Position numbers and translations under genes: made by a program | In this document: positions 1 through 11,668 of the stretch, in pieces | Position numbering within the stretch: position 1 is the first letter of the stretch | Layout: every line of letters starts with the position of its first letter | Source of the DNA: Thozetella sp. PMI_491 | Taxonomy: Eukaryota; Ascomycota; Sordariomycetes; Chaetosphaeriales; Chaetosphaeriaceae | Assembly (NCBI GenBank): GCA_021432635.1 | Contig: MU270146.1 | Coordinates: forward strand, 1-64,000 | DNA length: 64,000 nt | Direction: 5' to 3' | The notes under the pieces: model-generated | The model's input: only the letters and a program-made list of their open reading frames with translations | Told to the model about the DNA's origin: nothing | The model's database searches: none

Positions 1-3000
1 TATAAAGTAACTAGTTATTTAAAAAAGTACTATTATTATATTAAATCTAAAAAACTATATAATAACTTATTAGTAATAAATACTTATAAGTATTTTTTAT
101 ATTTTACAAGGGTTATATTTATTAACCTATTAGTATAATAGCTTAAAACTTATAAAAATAGTCTAAGCTAAAGTATAAAGAAAAAAAGACAGGTAAAACA
201 ATTTATCTTTAATATATAAAGGCACTAATAATATAAAAATCTCTATTTAAAATACTTATATAATTAAACTATTTATATAAGTAAAAGAAGCTAGTTTATT
301 TATAAGGTAAGTAGTTATTTACTTATAAGGTTATAGGTTTAAAAGAAGATATTACTAAAGAAATACTTTTAAAATAATATATTATAAGGAAAGTATAAGG
401 TTTAAATATCTTTAATATAATTAACTAAGAGGTAATAAGTTTTAACTTAAAGCTAATTAATTAAGATTTTAATAATAAAATTATTAAATAAGCTTTTATA
501 AATTCTTTAAGTATTTACTAGGTTTTTATATATATTTTACTAGTATTATATCCTACTTATTTAATTAGGTATTTTAGTTTATCTTTAATATTATAAAAAT
601 CTATAATAATTTTAACTTTATACTTTAATTACTTATTAACTTTTATATATTTATCTAGTCTAATATTTTAAGTATTAGTTTAAGTAATAAGATATAAAAA
701 ATAAAGTATATCTATATAATTATAAATAGTTTTAATTTATAAGTAACTTTACTAGTTTATTTCTTAATTTAAAATAGTCTTAATTTTTTAAAATCTAATT
801 TATTACTTAGTTATATTATTTTATTATTTTTTTATAAAAGATAGATCTTATCTCTCTTTTAAAAGATTAATCTCTTTAATCTTTTCTAGTTAATATATTT
901 ACTTATTTTATTATAAATAAACTTAAGTTTTTTTTTTATAAGTTTATATAAGGTTTTTAACTCTTTAACTCTTAATTCTACTTTTAAATTCTCTTTTAAG
1001 TTAAAAGAGTTTTAATAGAATTTTAGTTTAAAGCTATAATTAATAAAAAATAAAGATATCTGAGTTAATTTTTATCTAGTGTTATTATAAATAAACTAAG
1101 TAGTTAATAGTAGTTATACCTAATTATTTTATTTATAGTTAATATAATAATATAAGTATTATTTTATAGTTTAATTAAGTCTTTTTATTTATTTATTAAA
1201 CTAAGAGTAATAAGCTATTAATAATTAATATTTAATTTTAAGTTAAATTATAAACGTTTTTTAAAAGTTTAAAGTAAATAATTTATTTTTATTATTAATT
1301 AATTCTTTTAATAGTTTATAATTTATAATAATATTTTTTATAAATATATAAGCTAATCTTTTAATATTATTAGCTTTTATATATAAGATAAAGTAGTTAT
1401 ACTTAATAAGTTTATCTATAATTATTAAAATATTATTAAAAAATACTTTAATTAAGGGTTTTTTTAAGAGTAATAGTTTTATAATAAAGTCTAAAGAAAT
1501 TTAACTTTATAACCTTTTAAAGATTAAAAGGGGTTATAATTCTTTATAAATCCTATATTGATTTACCTTACTTTTATTATATTTATTATATTTCTTAATT
1601 ACTTCTTTTATAACTCTTTTAACTCTAAGGAAGTTATAGGTATAATATAGTTATTTTAAAGTCTTAATAACTCCTTAATATTTATAAGAAAGGATTTTAT
1701 ATATTTCCTTTACTAGGTTTTATTATAAGCTATTAAAGATATAAATCCTCTTATAAAATTAATAGATTTTATTTTTCTTTTCTATATTTTTACTAAAGCT
1801 ATTTTATATAAAGCTTATAAAGTCTTAATTATTAAAAACTTCTTTAATCTTATTAGTTTAATTAAGGTCTAAGAAAATTTAAAAGGTAATATTTAACTCT
1901 TAAAGGGTTTAACTTAAGCTTTTATCTTTTAACACTATTAAGATATTTTATATATAAGGTTTTAATTCTTATATATAATCTTTTTATTAGTTAAGAGTAT
2001 CTACCCTAGTATTTTCTAATCTCTTTTATATATAATTTTAAAATTAAATTTAAAAAGAAATTTAATCTATTTAATTTATTATTTATTAAGCTCTTTATTA
2101 ATTATAAAGTATATAAGGTTTTTATAATTTATATAAATTAAGACTTAGTATTATACTTTATAAAGATAGACTTTTTACTTTTTAAAAGCTTTAATAATAG
2201 CTATTAGTTTTTTATTATATATTTAATAGTTAATTTCTACTTTTTTAAGGTTCTTTAAAAAAAGGTAATTAGGGATAATAGTCTTTTTTTTATTATATTA
2301 TTTAAGTTATTCTTTTATTATAAAGTTTAAAGAGTTAGTTTTAACTTTATATAGTTTTACTAAGTCTAAAAGTATAAGTATAGGTTTACTTAAGATTTAT
2401 AACTTAATAATTTTAAAGGCTTTATTAGCTTAATTAATTTATTTAAACTTACTCTCTTTATAAATAAGCTTTATAAATAATAGGGTAAGCTTATTATAGG
2501 TTTTTATAAAATAATAATAATAAATAGTAAATATAAGAAAAGTTTATACTTTTTTTACTGTTTTAAGTAGCAGCTAATTTTATATTATAGTTATTTTTTT
2601 AAGGTTTATCTTAATAAATCTAGAGGTGATTTAAAATCTTAAGAAGATAGTTTTTTAATATAAAACTCACTCTTTTTTAATTTTACTAAGAGTTTAATAT
2701 CTTTTAATACTTATAAGATAATATAAATATATTATTTATATTTTATTTTATTCTTAGAGTGGATAAGGATATTATTAAAGTAGATAATATAGAATCTATT
2801 AATATAAGGTTATAAGATATAATTAATTATAGCTTAAATAATATAACTAGGTATTTATAATATCTATATTTAGTTTTAATTATTATTTTTTATTTTTCTC
2901 TCTTTATTACTTAGATTAAGGTATAAGCTTTTTTAAGGTTAAAATATCTTATTATTATAGTTTTTATTAGTTAGTTTTATAGTTTAAATATTAAAGATAA

Positions 3001-6000
3001 TAATCCTTTATCTAAAATAATAATACTATTAAGCTATTAATAATTAATATATAGTCTTTATTTCTTAGTTTTATCCTTACTTTTCTTAAGTATAAATAAG
3101 ATTAGATTAGATATCTTACTAATAAGTTTAATAATTATATATAACTTTTTTCTAGGTTTTTATTAAAGTATTATTATAAGGTTATAAGTTTCTTCTTATT
3201 AAGCTTATAGATTTTATATAGTTTAAGTTATTCTCTTAGTTTAATTAGTATATAATAGTTAAACTAATTATACTTTAATAACCCTATATTTAATATTTCT
3301 TTAAATAATCTATTATACTTTTAATATTCTTTTAATATCTTATTTAAAGTTTTTATTATAAATATTTTAATAATTATTAATATCTTAAAAGTTTTTTCTA
3401 TAAGTTTATTTAAAGATTTCTTATAAGTTACTTTAAAAGCTAAGTCTTTTTAAATACCTTTAATTTCTCTTTTTAAGATTAATTAAGTATATTCTTTAAA
3501 TACTAATTTAAAAAATATCTAGCTAGTTATTTAGTTAATTCTTTAGTTATTTTTTTATAATTATAATATCTTTAAAATTAAGTAATATAATCTAATTTTT
3601 ATAATATTAAAGGTTATTTTTTTATTATATATATTATAAGCTAATATTAAAAGAGATATAATCTTTATTATAATATCTTTTTTTTATATTAAGCTAGTTC
3701 TTTTTTTATTATATATAAGTAATATATAAATTTTTTTATTTTAAAATAGTTTTAGCTAATTAATAACTTTAAGTAATATATAATTTTCTTAAGATCTATT
3801 ATTAATTATTATAATAATATTATATTAGTTATTAATAATAAAAATATAAGTAAGTAATTTTAAGTTTAAGCTAGTAATTATTATAAGAGTTTTTATCTTT
3901 AGGTTGTTTTATTAACTCTTTATAAGTAATATCTATTATTTTTTATCTAGTTTCTTCTTAGGGCAGGCTATAAATATTAGCTTTTTTTATAGGTTATAAT
4001 TTATACTATATAAGATCTTTAAGCTAGGATTTAAGTCTTATATTAATAAATTATTTTTATATATATTTTATAGCTTTAATTTATTCTTTTATAGTTTTTA
4101 TTTATAAGTTAATAAGGTCTTTTCTTATAAAAATATATCCTTATATCTTTCTTTAATACTATTATATAGTTTTTTCTATATAATAATATAAGTATATTAT
4201 AAAAGTATATTATATTATACTTAACTTGTTTTTATAATATATTAAGAACTAAGGGTTTAACTTAAAGATAGTATATCTATTATATTAATCTTTTATTTTC
4301 TAATATTTTATTTCTTTTTATAAGTAAGAGTTATAAATTTATTATATCTTATATTTAATAAAAAAGAAATTATATTTTAATTTATTTATAATATATATTT
4401 TATATAATATAATATATTATATCTAGATAATTTCTTTATAATATTTATATTAAAAGCTTATTTAAAGGTTATTTTAATAATTTAGTTATTAATTATTTTT
4501 TAATAAGTTATAATATAAGACTTTATCTATAAGAAATAGTATATATTCCTTATTTAGGATTAAGTTAGGTCTAATCCTTAGATATTTCTAAACTATAAAT
4601 AAAAATATATTATATAATTCATTTATTAATTCTTCTTTAATTTTTAATAGGTTATTAAACTCTTTTCCTTATTACTTAAGTATATAAAAGGTAAGCTGTT
4701 TATTATTTCTTTTATAAATATAGGTTTTAATAAAAGAGTTATTTAATTATATCTTTTAGACTTTTTTATTATTATAATATATTATTATAAGATATTAGGT
4801 TTAGTTTTATAATATATATAAGGTATTATATTAAATATATTTATTATAGTAATTATTACTTTCTTATAACTTAATATATTTCTTTTTCCTATCCTAATAT
4901 TATTAGTATATTATTTATTAATATTTCTAGTATATATCTAAGATTTTATATAGTCTTAATAATTTAATAATTTATCCTAATTAGCTTATATATTCTTAGT
5001 TCTTATCTTTATAATTCTTATAAAAAAAGCTTAGTCTAAGGTTTTATTTATAATATTATTATCTATTATAATATTCTTAATAAATAAGGTATTATTTATT
5101 TTAAATTATTTTATTAATTACCTTATTTTTATAAGCTTAAAGTTATTAAGTATTAATATTACTAGTTATAAAGTTTAAGGGTTTTATTATTTTTAGTCTA
5201 AAGTAAGGTATAACTTCTCTTATTATTAGTTAGTTTAAAGCTATATATTATTCTAAGTTAGTTCTTTTATTAGTGTTATAATATAAATATTATTAAGATC
5301 TATAGTATTATAAGCTAGGTTATTTTATATAGTTATACTTAAGGTTTAGACTAGTTTATATTATATTAGGTTAATAGATTATTTTTTAAGTATTAGTTTC
5401 TAGCCTATCTTTTTTAATTATTTATAAATATTAATATAATATCTCTTTTTTTAATAGTTATAGTATTTAATATCTTTAGAGTCTTATTTTTATTATATTA
5501 TATTTAAGTTTATAAGTCTTAAATAAGTCTTATATATTATTATTTAATAATTTTAATATTAATTAATAAATTACTTAGACTAGTTATATTATTAAGGTCT
5601 TTTAATATTAGCTTATTATCTTAGTTCTTACTATTATTTTTCTATTCTTTATTTATATAATTAGTTATTAATATAAGTTACTGTTTTAATATATAATAAA
5701 AAGTCTTTTAAGGTATTAAGTTTAAAGATCTTATTTTTAACTTTACTTTTAAGTCCTTAGTAAAATAAGAATTTCTTAGTTTTATTTATATAGTCTAAGA
5801 GTAAGTAAAGTTATTAAAACTCTACTATATATTAAACTATTAAACTTTTTTACTTAAGTTAGTATAGGTTTTATTCTTACTAGTGTTTTTTATTAAGTTT
5901 TTAAAAGAGTGACTTTAAGATATATTTATATTCTATATAGGTTATAAAAATATTATAAGTTTTTAATTTAAGTTTTAAGATAAATCTCTTCTTAAAAAGT

Positions 6001-6486
6001 CTATTAAGTATAGTTTAAACTATACTAGAGCTTTTTCTTTTAAAAATAAGCTAGTATATACTACTTTCTCTACCTTATTTTAAAAGCTATTTATATAAAA
6101 GTAATAATAAGTTTTTAGTTAAGCTAGATAGCTTTTTAAATGTTTATAGGTATTATTAAAAGGTTAGAGTAGGTTAAGCCTTAGCTTTTTATATCCTTTA
6201 ATAAAGGTTATAATAATATTAACAACAGCTTATATAATATATAAATTATTCTTAAGTTAAAACACTTAGATAACGCTAATATATAGCTTACTAATAAGTT
6301 TTTTATCTAAGAAAGATCTCTTTTTATACTAGTGTATTTAGTATTATCTCTACTATTATTAGTGTCTTTTATTTCTTAATTAAAGCTAGATTAAGCAGGG
6401 GCTTTTTCCTTCTTTTTATTAGATATATTAACTATAAAACATTATTAATTATACTAGTCTTATCCTTTAAAAAAAAGTAATTAATA
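1..6486 (-). pseudogene. gag-pol remnant of chromovirus B1
   Basis: On the minus strand, gag lies at the right (about 6430 leftward), RT near 3000-2500, integrase near 1700-900 and the chromodomain near 640-480, by collinearity with copy A. All reading frames carry many stops of the CAA/CAG-to-TAA/TAG and TGG-to-TAG/TAA type. The presumed gag start codon reads ATA, as in the other copies. No functional product is possible. The window begins within the last few hundred bases of the element's 3' end. Confidence 0.75.
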
Positions 6487-6787
6487 TATTATAATACTAA
6501 GATCTTAAGATTAGTATTCTTAATATATAAGAGATTCTTTTCTAAGGTAAAGAGAGTAGAGACAAGTAAAGTATTAATTAATATAAGATAAGATCTAATA
6601 ATATAAGTGTTAAGATTTATAAACTAAGTAGATTAATTACTAAAAAGTAAGGCTAACTAATCTATCTAAGTAGAGACTATAGTCTTAATACTAGGTTACT
6701 CTTTATAACTCACTTTAAATCGCTAAAGTCCTAAAGCTCTTAGGTAAGCCAGGAGCTTTAGGCTTACTAAGAGCTAAGTGCTCTATA
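6487..6787 (-). repeat. LTR of B1, distal part
   Basis: It begins TATTATAATACTAAG where intact copies begin TGTTATAATACTAAG, a G-to-A change. It matches the first ~300 bp of the 439-bp LTRs at 26521, 33862 and, inverted, 51730 and 59063. It is cut by the DNA transposon starting at 6788 and resumes at 9899. Confidence 0.85.
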
Positions 6788-7086
6788 AGAAAACCCTAAA
6801 CTCACTAGTCTAGTAGATTTAATATTTTACTAGTCTAGTAAAAATTATATAAGTATAAACCCTAACCCTAGGATCTCCTATATAAGAGGGGGAGAGGGAG
6901 ATAGTTTATAACTACTATATCTAAAATTATATACCCTTATATTTTAAAAAATAAAGCAGTTAGCTAATACAATAAATATATAGTTGTAAATATTATAAAT
7001 ATCAACTAGTAAAAAACATAATAAAAGCAATAAAAGTAAAAAAAGTAAAAAAACAGCTAGTAAGCTAGTTAAACTACCCCCCTATA
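6788..7086 (+). repeat. Left terminal inverted repeat
   Basis: It begins AGAAAACCCTAAACTCAC, against AGGGGACCCTAAACTCAC in the reverse-complemented right arm. The arms align for ~300 bp. Nearly all differences are A or T here against G or C on the right, so this arm is the more heavily RIP-mutated one. It contains a CCCTAACCCTA stretch. Confidence 0.85.
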
Positions 7087-7482
7087 CTACAACTAATCCT
7101 CCTTAAAAAGCATATAAAATCTATATCAACCAGTAAAAACTCTATTACTTTCCACCTATTAATCCACTTAAGCCTAGATATAACACTCCTTAGTTATATT
7201 CTAATCTAAATAAGCTATCTTTACCTTTTAAGTCTAAGGCTTACCCTTATAAAACCTCCCCATCTACTTTTAGTTAAAATATTAGTTATACTAAGCCCTA
7301 ATATACTATTAAAGCAAACCTATAGCCTTATAATAAGCCTTATTAATACAGAGAGCTTTTAATAACTAGGCCCTATACTAAAAATCTCTAGCTTAAAGAT
7401 ATTATTAATATATAACTTATAAATTATTATTATAAAGCTTTAAAAAGGGGGATAAAGATAACTTTAACAGCTAGCTAGGTAT

Positions 7483-7658
7483 TAACTAAGCTAGTTAAGC
7501 TAGCTAAGCTAGTTAAGCTAATTAAACTAGCTAGGCTAGCTAGGCTAGCTAAGCTAACTAAGCTAGCTAGGCTAACTAGGCTAACTAGGCTAGCTAGACT
7601 CACTAAGCTAATTAAACTCACTAAGCTAACTAGGCTTACTAGGCTAGCTAAGCTAGCT
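7483..7658 (+). repeat. 9-bp tandem repeat (CTAAGCTAG-like), about 19 units
   Basis: Units such as CTAAGCTAG, TTAAGCTAG, CTAGGCTAA follow one another for ~176 bp. Because the period is a multiple of three, the + strand reads as an open run of Leu-(Ala/Thr/Val/Ile)-(Lys/Arg) tripeptides. It may be a low-complexity region of a degraded protein or a simple minisatellite. Confidence 0.8.
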
Positions 7659-8439
7659 ATTTATTATATTATTAAAAACAGGATTTTAAGGCTATTATAT
7701 AGCTAATTTAATAATATTAGCTATAATAAAATAGTGTTTTTAGCTTTAAATTAACTCGTTTAAATCTATTAAGCTTATAACAAGTGTTTTATAATAAGCT
7801 ATTATATAAATCAATTTACTAGTATAGCTTAGCTAAAAATAGCTTAAGATCTATATGTTATAAGTGCTAGTAAGTGTAAAAGTAAGTAAGTTAAAATAAC
7901 TAGCTATAAAGATTATAGATTATATAAGTATATAATAAGCTAATTAACTAGGTAAAAGCTCTTATATAAGCTAGAAGTAGTTAAATATATTCTTACTAAT
8001 TTTAAACTATCTATAAAGCTTTATATAATATCTAGTTATATATCTAGCTAAATAACCCCTTAAAAAAGCTAGTGTGTTTTTTTATATACTAGGTAACTTA
8101 CCTAGCTTTAAGCTCTATAAACTAGTAAAAAAAAACTAGTTTAATACTTTATTAAGCTATAAAAAAATCTAGCTTAAAATAAGGTAAATATTACTTTAAT
8201 ACCTAGTATATACCCTTTATACAAGAGGAAATAACTATATTAAAATAAGTATTTTAATCTACCTATACTTATACAATCTTTTCCTTATAAAAGTTAAGCT
8301 ATATAACTTTAAAATAGCTTATTTTCTTAGTATAAGCTAAAAACTATTCACACTTAAGCTTAGCAAGCTATTTATTATAAGCTTCCTTTATAAGAGATTA
8401 GACTAGTATATACTAATAGTTATAAAAGTAGGACTAATC

Positions 8440-8484
8440 TATAGCTATAACTATAACTATAGCTATAACTATAGCTATAGCTAT
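8440..8484. repeat. Short tandem repeat of CTATAG/CTATAA hexamers
   Basis: Alternating TATAGC and TATAAC hexamers inside the transposon interior. Probably a simple-sequence tract. Confidence 0.7.
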
Positions 8485-9587
8485 ATTACCTTAATTAAAC
8501 AAGGGCTTATAATAAGTTAAAACAGCTTTATTAACATACTAGCAACAAAGTAAAAGAGCAGCTAATAAAAATATAGTTAAAACTATATTTATACAAACTA
8601 AACAATAGTCTATAAGAACTATAGATAAAAGCTATATATTATACACTTACTAGATTACCTTAATTTAAGCTAAAGCCTAGAGAAAATCTCCTTTATCCTC
8701 CCTACTTAAAAAAGTAAAGCTAATATAAAACAATCACTGGCAAGTATTTATCCCTATTATATTAAAAAAAAAGCATCTTATATTTATTTGTCTTATAAGT
8801 ATTATCTATAATTAATAGGTTAAGATAAGCTTTAAGATAAGCTAAAAAAGCTAGGTAGATAAATAAGATCGCTATAATCTCACTAATACTCTTATTATAT
8901 TAGATATAACTCTAAAAGCCTTTATTATTAAGCTAGTTAGCTAAAATATAAACTAGATTTTAGCCTTAATAACTCTTATTTTATATATTAGCCAGCTAAT
9001 TATAGATATCTTATTATATAGGTATAAAATCTAAGTTTTATTATATATATATAAAGATATTTCTCAGCCTTATATTAACTTTAAATAGCTTTATAACCTC
9101 TTTTTAATCTATTAGTTATAGGTAATAATAGACTAGATAAGCTAGTTAATAAGGACTTAGCTTATAGTTATAGATTAAGTGCTATAGATCTAGACAATAT
9201 TTTAACATTTAACTAGATCTGTTAAGTAATTCTTTAGCTAGTATTAAAAACTAGCAACTAGTCTTATATATATTTATATCTTATATATAAGGAGTAGTTA
9301 AGTCTAATAGTTAGTCTAATTAATTATAAGTATATATAACTACTTATTTTCTAAAGTTCTCCTTATAAAAGCAGCTAGTAGTAAAAGTATATCCTTTAGT
9401 TAATACCTATTAGTTAATTAAATAAAGCAGCTCCTTTTAAGAGCTAAACTCACCCTTAGGGGGGAGGTAGTTGGCTGGAAATAAAGCCATATTAATCAAG
9501 CTTGTATTATATTGCTTAGGTTTAAGATCTTTTACGCGATACGTTTGTATAGATATAGTAGATATTACTAGTGTGGTTTATAAGGGG

Positions 9588-9888
9588 GGGTAAGGGGGTA
9601 GTTTAACTAGCTTACTAGCTGTTTTTTTACTTTTTTTACTTTTATTATTTTTACTACACTTTTTACTAGTTGATATTTATAATATTTATAACTATATATC
9701 TACTGTACTAGCTAGCCGCTTTATTTTTTAAAATATAAGGGCATATAATCTTAGATATAATAGTTGTAGACTACCCCCCCTCCCCCCCCCCTATATGGGG
9801 GATCTTAGGGTTAGGGTCTATGCTTATGTAATTTTTACTGGACTGGTAAAATATTAAATCCACTAGACTGGTGAGTTTAGGGTCCCCT
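9588..9888 (-). repeat. Right terminal inverted repeat
   Basis: Partner of the left arm. It keeps CA and TG dinucleotides (for example ACTGGACTGG, against ACTAGTCTAG-type bases on the left), so it is closer to the ancestral sequence. It includes a run of C residues around 9773-9790 and TTAGGGTTAGGG at 9806-9817. Confidence 0.85.
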
Positions 9889-10038
9889 ATGCTTTATAGT
9901 AATCCTTCTTAATTAGTGGGACATCTAGATAGATGCCTGAAGTATCTACTAGAGGTTTTGCCTGTTATAACTACTTATAGCTAAGCACTAGGCTGTGTTA
10001 ATGGTTATAAGGAGGTGGCTAATGCCTTAGTTGTAACA
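9889..10038 (-). repeat. LTR of B1, proximal part (with target-site copy)
   Basis: This continues the split LTR and ends TTAGTTGTAACA, the expected CA terminus. Bases 9889-9898 are the second copy of the transposon's target duplication. Unlike other LTR copies here, it still contains many TG and CA dinucleotides (for example CTGTGTTAATGG), so it is much less RIP-mutated than the distal part of the same LTR. Confidence 0.85.
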
Positions 10039-10197
10039 CGTAGCTCTTAATAAAGGCTATAGCTTCTGATATATATTGCTAGCCGTGCCTGCTTGTAGCC
10101 TTATACTTTTTTAATAGAATATAATATAGCCTGTAATAATAAGGTAATATCTATGTTAACTCTTTTATTACTATTATAGGAAATAAGTTTAAAGGCT

Positions 10198-10836
10198 AGA
10201 GTAAAATATACTATAGTTAACTAGACTTTATTTATCACTATAAAAGGTAAATAAAAGTGTCTAGAGTAAAATATATATAACTATAACTAACTAGGCTTTA
10301 TTTATCGCTATAATTTATTAGTAAAACTGTTTAAAGTAAAACGTGTATAACTAAGACTAACCAGACTCTATTTATTACTATAAGACATAAGTAGAAGTAT
10401 TTATAGTAGAACTTATATAACTAGGACTAACTAAGACTTTATTTATCGCTATAAAATATAAGTAGAAATGTTTAAAGTGGTATTTATATAACTAAGACTT
10501 ACTAGATCTATTTATTATTATAATAGGTAAGTAGAACTATCTAGGGCAGAACATATGTAACTATGACTAACTAAACACTATTTATTACTATAGCAAGTAA
10601 GTAGAAGTATATAGAGCGGAACATATGTAATTAGGACTGACCACGCTCTGTTTATCACTGTAGCTAGTAAGTGGAACTATCTAGAGTGGAACTTGTGTGA
10701 TTAGGACTGACTACATTCTGTTCATCGCTATAGGTAGTAAGTGGAAATGTCAGAGTGGAACGCGTGTGACTAGGGCTGACAGACTCTGTTCATCGCTACA
10801 GCACATAAGTGGAAGTATCTGGAGCGGAACGCGTGT
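10198..10836. repeat. 70-bp tandem repeat, nine copies plus a partial tenth
   Basis: Units start at about 10198, 10263, 10333, 10403, 10473, 10543, 10613, 10683 and 10752, with a partial unit at 10821. The rightmost units read ...AGAGTGGAACGCGTGTGACTAG...; the leftmost read ...AGAGTAAAATATATATAACTA.... Differences are mainly C-to-T and G-to-A and rise steadily toward the retroelement block. The repeat therefore bridges the AT-rich block and the gene island. No gene is seen in it. Confidence 0.9.
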
Positions 10837-11232
10837 CCGACTCCCCCCCTCCCTTATCCCCTGTCATAGACATCTCGAGCCTTCTAAACTCTGATCCCTG
10901 GCCCGTGGCTAGTGACACACCGTTTTCGTAGTCTTCACCCCTAGTCAGCCCCCGTGTGTCACCATCGGTCCCAAACGAGACCCCACGTCCACTTACTCCT
11001 CCCCCCATGTCGTGCCCCACTTGCCTAACGATACCCAGGCCCTCTCTAAGAGGCCCGTCCCCATTCCGCATCGTGAAGATTCGCTCCCCGCCCAGGGTCC
11101 GAAGGAAGTGGATCGAATAAGGGTTTGGATGCTCGGTTTGGAAGGTATCCCTGTACTATAGTTTATGTCTGTTTGTAAAACGGCGTTTAGGGGATCTACT
11201 GGTGTAGCGATATAGATTCAACACATACCCTA

Positions 11233-11344
11233 TCCAGTACAAAGTGTCCAGTACAAAGTATCCAGTGCAAAGTATCCAGTGCAAAGTATCTAGTGCAAAG
11301 TGTCCAGTGCAAAGTGTCCAGTACAAAGTGTCCAGTACAAAGTG
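11233..11344. repeat. 14-bp minisatellite, eight units
   Basis: Eight head-to-tail copies of TCCAGTRCAAAGTR, with one unit (11289) having TCTAG in place of TCCAG. Variation is confined to a few purine or C/T positions. Confidence 0.95.
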
Positions 11345-11568
11345 ACAAGGCTACCCTCGTCCCTCCTGTCCCAGGGTCAGAGTCCCGTACGAGAAGCGCA
11401 CGAGAAGAAACAAAACTTGATTGGGCAAAGCTAGCGGAATCGATAGAGTACAACCAGGGAAGTAACACTAATAAATTACACCTACAAGTGCCTACGCCGA
11501 TGTTTTGGGTTCCGTTAATGGAAGTCTAGAGCTTCCGTTTCTGGAACCTCAACACATCCAAGGTAATC

Positions 11569-11668
11569 GCAGAACCGCAGGTTCTGACAGGTAGCAACGG
11601 ATGTCTCTTGGTAACACTTTAATCGGTATTCTATGCTCTAGCCTGTCTGTTAGAACCTACGGTTCTGC
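11569..11668. repeat. 100-bp inverted repeat with palindromic arms (MITE-like or hairpin)
   Basis: A 22-bp arm at 11569-11590 (GCAGAACCGCAGGTTCTG...) is repeated inverted at 11647-11668 with two mismatches. Each arm is itself a palindrome (AGAACC-N3-GGTTCT), so single-stranded DNA or RNA could form either one long stem or two hairpins. No clear target duplication flanks it. Confidence 0.7.

Larger units (their letters stand above)
7087..9587. other. Transposon interior, no assignable gene
   Basis: AT-rich, RIP-mutated interior. The + strand from about 7140 to 8050 has protein-like stretches broken by TAA/TAG, including the tripeptide-repeat tract below, so a degraded gene is possible. I recognised no transposase or other domain on either strand. 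Confidence 0.5.
6788..9888. mobile_element. DNA transposon with long terminal inverted repeats (Mutator-like architecture)
   Basis: The element has inverted repeats of about 300 bp (6788-7086 and 9588-9888) and sits inside an LTR. Flanking 10-mers GTGCTCTATA (6778-6787) and ATGCTTTATA (9889-9898) are a target duplication differing only by C/T and G/A changes; an uninterrupted LTR shows one copy (around 26810). A 9-10-bp duplication with long inverted repeats is typical of Mutator-like elements, so the superfamily is inferred from structure. No transposase motif was recognised in the AT-rich interior, which may be a degraded or non-autonomous cargo. The ends differ from those of element H at 61870. 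Confidence 0.75.
1..10038 (-). mobile_element. Chromovirus B1 (Ty3/gypsy LTR retrotransposon), partial, RIP-degraded
   Basis: The reverse complement of 1-6486 follows the internal region of the complete copy A (52169-59062) along its whole length, so gag-pol was encoded on the minus strand. The 5' LTR is on the right (6487-6787 plus 9899-10038), split by a DNA transposon; the 3' LTR lies left of the window. The block almost lacks CpA, CpG and TpG, the signature of repeat-induced point mutation, and coding potential is destroyed by TAA/TAG stops. The RT active-site region near 2760-2800, read on the minus strand, is Y-F-N-N where an active enzyme has Y-x-D-D. The element is dead. Confidence 0.85.

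Noticed and set aside
6849-9817. CCCTAACCCTA / TTAGGGTTAGGG as a telomere trace (also at 23120-23132 and 49622-49636)
   Set aside because: Only two repeat units, at corresponding sites of the two transposon arms; there is no long array.
10039-10197. Possible internal sequence of another chromovirus after the B1 LTR (GTAGCTCTT resembles TAAGCTCTT)
   Set aside because: Similarity ends after about ten bases, so it is probably chance.
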